Positions 20,204 through 25,124 of a stretch of 25,124 bases of DNA are shown one piece after another (the first letter of the stretch is position 1; every line of letters starts with the position of its first letter). The notes beneath the pieces were generated by a model. The model saw only the letters and a program-made list of their open reading frames with translations. It did not search any database and was not told the DNA's origin. The stretch spans positions 1-25,124 of the forward strand of contig JAWQRM010000273.1 of assembly GCA_033557675.1 (NCBI GenBank), in the 5' to 3' direction. Both the position numbers and the translations under genes were made by a program. The stretch comes from Coptodactyla brooksi (Eukaryota; Arthropoda; Insecta; Coleoptera; Scarabaeidae).

Positions 20204-20758
20204 AACTTATGAAATAGATTTGCCTTTAAGTTAATTAAATAATAATTATTGAAAGTGAAAACAAATAAGCATAAAAAGGTTAACTAATTACAAGCTTATT
20301 AAGCATTATGTATATGACAAATGTAACAAAAACGGAAGGTAAATACTTAAAAACGTTCAATAATTGCTTAATCAAATAAATACTATTTGCATAGTGCTTT
20401 TTTAGGTGTAATAGCTAATAAATAGTTAAATGAAGAAAGTCATACTAAATACGAACGTGTATTGCTGATATCTAATTTAATCATCCTTATAAATTTCAGT
20501 TCTCCTTTCAATAATGATTATAACTTAAGAATTATTGATTTGAGGTGGGTAGGTATGTACTATCATCATATTCCTTAACTCACAATTTCGTAAATTAATT
20601 AATTAAAAGGATTTATCTTGTTAACTCATATCAAAAATGTATTCAATTCCATTCCATTTGTTTCTAATAAATATTTATTGACATTTCTTATTGGGTATTG
20701 ATGTTTCTTATTATAATAGTATCGCCAGAGATACTATTTTTGTGTCTGATGAAACAAT
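20204..20758 (+). repeat. Mosaic repeat: block A copy 2 plus block D copy 2
   Basis: Bases 20204-20597 match 16061-16450, and 20594-20758 match 20017-20186. Block D is absent after block A copy 1 on the other side of the exons, so the copies are not a single simple duplication. Confidence 0.8.
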
Positions 20759-20848
20759 GATACATGTATTATGAAGGTGTATGTGTAAGCTATTAACGCA
20801 GTAGTCAACATTTATTCTAATAAAACAGTATTTGTAGGAAGTTTTACT

Positions 20849-21162
20849 TTAGTACATCATTTTTGACAAAAGTGCTACTGAAACACATTTGCTGGTGAGT
20901 GTCAATGGAATGCACCATCCAGTACAACCTGTAAGGAATGGTTCTGACAATTCAAAAACTGTGATTTTGACGTAAGTGATAAAGAACACAGAGGTGCCAG
21001 ACAAATTTGAAGACGTGGAATCGAAAGAACTACTCAAAGAAGATTCATGTAAAACAAATTAAAAATAAGCTTTAAAGAGAAAACGGCCCGAATGGAACAA
21101 TAGTCCATTCCCTTCCCACTTCCCACGAAAATATCGAAAACTGGCTTGAAAATTAGATCGAG
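20849..21162 (+). pseudogene. Mariner transposase relic with internal deletion (copy M2)
   Basis: The plus strand shows mariner N-terminal sequence KSATETHLLVSV, then in another frame TCKEWF, stop, QFKNCDFDVSDKEHRGA, then KFEDVESKELLKEDSCKTN and a stop. It jumps directly to ALKRKRPEWN, which in intact mariners lies far downstream. A second jump leads to ENIENWLEN. The middle of the catalytic domain is gone, and frameshifts and stops abound. Confidence 0.85.
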
Positions 21163-21178
21163 ATAAAAAAATTCTATA

Positions 21179-21829
21179 ATAATATTTCAATACATATCTT
21201 TTTTTGATTAAATGAAAACGCAATAAACATAAAATAAATTACAGCTATTTAATTTCATGTAACTTTTCTTTTATTTTCACGTACTACATCGACACGGACT
21301 TTATTTGGATGCCGACATTGTTACAGCTGATTGTACTTTATTGTCTTATCTTTATAGGTTGGATATAAATTTAGTTTAAGTAATTTTCATCATTAGGTAA
21401 ACTCGTACATTCAACGATGTATAGCTTTTATGATTCATGACATACATACCTTCAGCAAATAAAATTAATTTTATTGATGTCAATGTGAATTTTTCATAAA
21501 ACAAAAAATTGGATTTACAGCCACAATTTCTCAATTCTTTACTACAAATCCTTTACAGGTATCACCAATTTTGTCAATTGTTATGATTAAATGATGTAAA
21601 ACTTCGAAAGACAGGGTCATATAAGTGGAATCTTATATAATTTTTGGCTGGTCGTGGGAGATTTGTCAAAATATGTAGGTGCCTATTTCCTAGTTCTCCT
21701 TCTATGTTATCTATTTCAAAGCCAATTTCTTTCTTCTATAATCAATTTGTAAAAATTGTCAACATGCTACAGAACAAATAATATCAGTGTAAATTTACAA
21801 TTTTAAAACTATTCAATAGTAGAAGTTGA
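21179..21829 (+). repeat. Mosaic repeat block B, copy 2
   Basis: It is the direct-orientation partner of 16728-17579. It sits between the two mariner fragments M2 and M3. Confidence 0.85.
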
Positions 21830-21840
21830 ATGGTTTAATG

Positions 21841-22146
21841 GTTAAGGAACGCGAAGGGGCACCAGAAAAATTTGAAGACATAGAATTGAAAGAACTACTC
21901 AAAGAAGATTCATGTAAAACGAATTAAAACCAAGCTTTAAAGGGAAAACGGCCAGAATGGAACTATAGGAACGAAAAGTTGATGCTGCTCCATGACAACG
22001 TCAGGCCCGATGTTTCAAAGCAGGTCAAAACATACCTGGAAGGACAGAAGTTGGAAATCTTACCCTTGAAAATGTCGAAAGCTGGCTTGAAAATTGGATT
22101 GAGTAAACAAAATAGATTTTTTACTATAGAGAAATCCATTTGCTGT
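21841..22146 (+). pseudogene. Mariner transposase relic with internal deletion (copy M3)
   Basis: One frame runs VKEREGAPEKFEDIELKELL, KEDSCKTN, a single stop, NQALKGKRPEWNYRNEK, then LMLLHDNVRPDVSKQVKTYL. HDN-RP is the mariner signature around the second catalytic Asp. After LEIL it jumps to ENVESWLENWIE and decays. The N-terminal-to-KRPEW junction is at the same place as in the copy at 20849-21162. Confidence 0.88.
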
Positions 22147-22159
22147 TGAGCATATTTTG

Positions 22160-22237
22160 ACTAATAAAGTGATTGTTTCCAATCTAACCTGTGAGTATAA
22201 GTTACATAAACATCTAATGTCATTCAATATATTACGA
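22160..22237 (+). repeat. Short repeat block C, copy 2
   Basis: It matches 19828-19898 (AATCTAACCTGTGAGTATAA). It follows directly on the mariner fragment M3. Confidence 0.7.
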
Positions 22238-22640
22238 ATGATAAAATAAATTTTGTTTGTAGTATACTGTGTCTGAAATCTGAATCCACATATCAAAGAT
22301 GTAGATAAAAGCAGGTAGTAATATTATTAAGCAAATTATAGGTGTCCTGAAAGTACTTAAAGTGAAAAAATGTACGTGACGTGAATGAAACAATATAATG
22401 ATCATTTGATTAGTCTTATAGTATTTCCTTCTAACAGTTCAGCAGATTTTGAGATTTATGGCTGTGAATGCTGGATTGGACAGATAAATTAGTGACTCCA
22501 TTAACCTATATGTGTTCAAAAAAAAGTACCAGAACTTTATTATTATGTGGGAAATAGTCACATTGAATAAACCACAGAAAAAAATTATAATTGTTGCTGA
22601 TATAGAGTGCCCCAAAGGTATGAAGTAATGGTTCTACAGC

Positions 22641-24340
22641 CTTAACCAGATTTTATATTAAAAAATGTTTCAAATAAAGGTTGCTTAGCACAAACCATGC
22701 GCATATTTCACTTAATGCAAATTTTGGTTTTTTGGATTACTATTGGTAAGATCTTTGAAAGTCATATGAAGATTTAAGGTTGTAAAGTTGTTTTTGAGAT
22801 ATTTGAGTCGTTATTGCAATAAATATATTTAAAGATTTACGAGTAAATTAATACATTAATGGTTAAAAAAGAATGTAATAACGTAAGTTTTAAACCAAAA
22901 AACACAAAACCTTAAATTTAACGTAACAGATGTTCGAAATGTTGTCCATTAGCAGCAAGACAATGTCCCAATCAGTCATAAAAGGCACGAACAGAATTTC
23001 TTAAGATATTTAGAGATATATATGCTAATTAGTTGTTCCTATTCTGTCAGTGTTAGAACAGATTCCATAAATAATGTATTGTATGTGACCCCATAAAAAG
23101 AAGTAGCAAGGCATCAGGTTGTAGCGGCCATTCTACAGAACGTCTTTGGCCTATCCAATGGTTCGGAAACATTTCATCAAGATTCCTACGTACGTTTAAT
23201 TGAAAATGAGGTGATGTTCCATTTTGTGAAACCATGGATTATTATTGTTGGGAAAGAGGGCCAAACAAGATGAAATTATTTGTGCTTCCAGTATCTAAAT
23301 ACTTGTTGCCATCAAGGTTGCCATCTATAAAGAAAGGACGCGATCACCACAAATGCCCAACCCAGACATTTAGTTTCTGTGGTCTTTGAGTGTAGGTTTC
23401 AACCATCCAGCTCGGATTATTATTGGACCGTGTAACGACAATTACATCTATTTACTGTTCCATCTAAACAGAATGAGACTTTGTCAGAAAAAATAATGTT
23501 ATTAACAAAATTTGGCTCATTGTTACAATGTTCAATCATGTGCTCAAAAAATTCAACACGTCTGTCAAAGTCGATGTATGAAACTTTTACTTATACCATG
23601 GTTTGAAGCTAGCTGACGAGTTGAAGTATGTGGATTTTCCACAACTTCTAATAATACATCTTATTTTTTATCAACGTTGATGTGACTGTAGATCGACAGA
23701 CTTTAGGAACATCCCTAACATGATCTGCTTCACTGGAGCACTTTAAAGTTTTGCTAACACCCGACTGACTGATTGGTTCTCGATTTGGATAGATCTCATT
23801 GAAAAGAATGCACACTTGAGAGAACACCTGTTATGTTCTCCTACGATCTCCATAACCAACCATCATTAAAATGATAATTCATTCTTTTTCTGTTAAATGC
23901 ACCATCTTACACTAGCAAATATCTTCCCAAGTTTTTGACAGTTTATTTATCACAATAGCAATACTACATTGTTTACTTATCTCTTCCATAGCATCCTAGA
24001 TTTTTTTAACAAAAAACACAAATACATGACCGATTGGGGCATTGCCTCGCTGTTAACGGACAACATTTCGAACATCTGTTACGTTAAATTTAGGTTTTTG
24101 TGTTTTATAGTTTAAAACTTATGTTATTACACATTTTAAACCATTAATGTATTAAATTCCAGGGAAATCTTTAAGTTTACTTATTGTAATAAAAACTCGA
24201 ACATCTCAAAAACTATCAACTTTATGGCCTTCAATCTTCATATGACTTTCAAAGATCTTACCAGGAGTAATCCAAAAATGTACAGAGTGAGATCTTACCA
24301 AGAGTAATCCAAAAATTTTTCAATGTAAAGTCTGGTTAAG
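22641..24340. mobile_element. Decayed Tc1/mariner-superfamily element with long inverted repeats
   Basis: The arms 22641-22979 and 24025-24340 are inverted copies. Examples are TAAGATCTTTGAAAGTCATA on the left against its complement at about 24240-24260, and CGTAACAGATGTTCGAAATG at 22922-22941 against its complement near 24066-24085. The outer right arm has a small tandem duplication (GATCTTACCA...TAATCCAAAAA twice). A minus-strand transposase pseudogene lies between the arms. Exact ends and target duplication are unclear; a possible left terminus is GAGTGCCCCAAAG at 22605. Confidence 0.8.
22918..23905 (-). pseudogene. Decayed transposase, Tc1/mariner superfamily (DUF4817-type)
   Basis: Read on the minus strand from ATG at 23905: MVHLTEKE, stop, then a helix-turn-helix region with YPNREPISQSGVSKTLK and VENPHTSTRQLASNHGISKS. 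The catalytic part includes SNNNPSWMVETYTQRPQKLN and VWVGH, PFFIDGNLDGNKYL, PHFQLNVRRNLDEMFPNHW and IGQRRSVEW. It ends NGQHFEHLLR and TAA at 22918-22920. Insect genomes have many such copies, often labelled DUF4817 or Tc3-like. Multiple stops and frameshifts make it dead. Family naming is from memory. Confidence 0.85.
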
Positions 24341-25003
24341 AGGAGAAAACCCTTTACAATTTTCAAAAAATCGATTTTTTTATTTTCACATATTTTAAAA
24401 GTGTATAAGATATAAATATATTGAGAGCATACTGGAAAAAGGAAAAATTGCAATGCTAAATATTTACGGAGTTATCGCCAGTAACTGACACCGCACGTCG
24501 TGAACTAGCGAGTCAGGCCCCTGGAGCAAAGCAAAAATAAGTAAAGCATATCTACTAGAATGAAATTCTTATGGTGACGAGTTGACTGTTGTAAAAAGTG
24601 ACTTGTAAAAAGTTGACTATTGTAGAAAAGAGAATGGGCACCATTATGGTTAGAGTATTCAAAGAAATATAAATAGTGTTGAAAATATGAAAGAAGAAAT
24701 TATGGCTACTTATTTTCATATTTTTTCAACGAAAAAAGAGCCGAATCATGGAAACTGTCCGACTGGAGCCGAAAGCAGAAATGGCAGAAAGCTATGGCTT
24801 TAAAAACCGATCCAAAACTTGAAGATCTCACTCCATTATTTGGCGAAGAGATGAAATAGCATCTCCTACCAATTTATGAAAATTTGTCCAGGGACGACTT
24901 AACAAAAGTTACTAAAAATCATTGAAATCAGTCTATATTGCTGACGGCGTATTTAATGAAGGGTACACCTCCAATTTGAGAATTATGAATGCATTTGAAT
25001 ATA

Positions 25004-25124
25004 CAGTCAACCTCGGATATAACGAACCTCAAGGGACAACACAAATCGGTTCGTTATAGCCGATGTTCGTTATAATCGATGGCATTGAAAAATGCTTTAG
25101 AAATATGTTGTATATAAATAAATA
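25004..25124. mobile_element. End of a pogo/Tigger-like DNA transposon or MITE
   Basis: TA at 25002-25003 is followed by CAGTCAACCTCGGATATAAC and GAACCTC, a typical pogo/Tigger terminus. It also contains GGTTCGTTATAGCCGATG and TTCGTTATAATCGATGG, an internal repeat of the terminal motif. The element continues past the end of the window, so its length and coding capacity cannot be seen. Confidence 0.65.

Larger units (their letters stand above)
18905..25124 (-). other. Eps15 upstream intron (at least 6.2 kb), repeat-filled
   Basis: There must be an intron here, because the exon at 18731-18904 opens with an acceptor and EH1 has not been met. I see no EH1 motif on the minus strand. Apart from the elements listed separately, 19113-19827, 22238-22600 and 24341-25003 are AT-rich without recognised features. 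The part at 24740-24860 is less AT-rich and has short open frames but no family I know. Confidence 0.7.

Noticed and set aside
20849..21037. Minus-strand open frame of 62 codons
   Set aside because: It is the antisense of the mariner relic that reads clearly on the plus strand.
24744..24858. Open frame fragment reading LSDWSRKQKWQKAMALKTD and onward
   Set aside because: It is less AT-rich and looks protein-like, but I recognise no family, and it is short with a stop at once after. I left it out as a gene; a protein search could show whether it is a transposon or gene fragment.
1..25124. CRISPR arrays, tRNA or rRNA genes, bacterial operons, viral genes
   Set aside because: I saw no regularly spaced repeats, cloverleaf-like sequence, ribosome-binding-site pattern or recognisable viral protein. 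Everything identifiable fits an insect nuclear locus.

Overview
The window looks like AT-rich insect nuclear DNA. The evidence is an insect-style split Eps15 gene, GT-AG introns of 52 nt to several kb, and several decayed Tc1/mariner/pogo-type transposons. The order of insect cannot be settled from the sequence. There are no tRNA, rRNA, CRISPR or prokaryotic features.

The main gene is on the minus strand: the 3' part of the endocytic adaptor Eps15, in 14 exons from 18904 down to 5691. I joined the exons by hand; every junction is GT-AG and the frame stays open for 880 residues. They encode two EH domains (the second and third of the family; EH1 must lie upstream of the window's right end), a coiled coil, 13 DPF motifs for AP-2, a proline-rich SH3 ligand and two C-terminal ubiquitin-interacting motifs. 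A further in-frame 69-nt candidate cassette exon sits at 8284-8352.

A complete second gene lies on the plus strand inside one Eps15 intron (10789-15660). Its seven exons (11270-15651) encode a 507-residue single-pass membrane protein with two Ig-like domains, most like the FAM187 family. Its stop codon is only 9 bases from the end of the Eps15 EH3 exon (15661-15826), and its nearest poly(A) signal is beyond that exon, so its 3' UTR should run antisense to the EH3 exon.

The introns and right flank hold most of the repeats. Two related mosaic repeats in the same orientation (about 16061-17579 and 19828-22237) flank three Eps15 exons. They contain pieces of mariner transposase, two of which share the same internal deletion. 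A 139-bp palindromic pogo-like MITE lies at 18972-19110. A decayed DUF4817-type Tc1/mariner element with long inverted repeats lies at about 22641-24340. The end of another pogo/Tigger-like element begins at 25004 and runs out of the window.

The first 5.7 kb, downstream of the Eps15 stop, is AT-rich with no coding signal; it is 3' UTR and/or intergenic DNA. No wholly new system was found. The best leads are the sense-antisense nesting, the candidate cassette exon, and the structure of the transposon relics.
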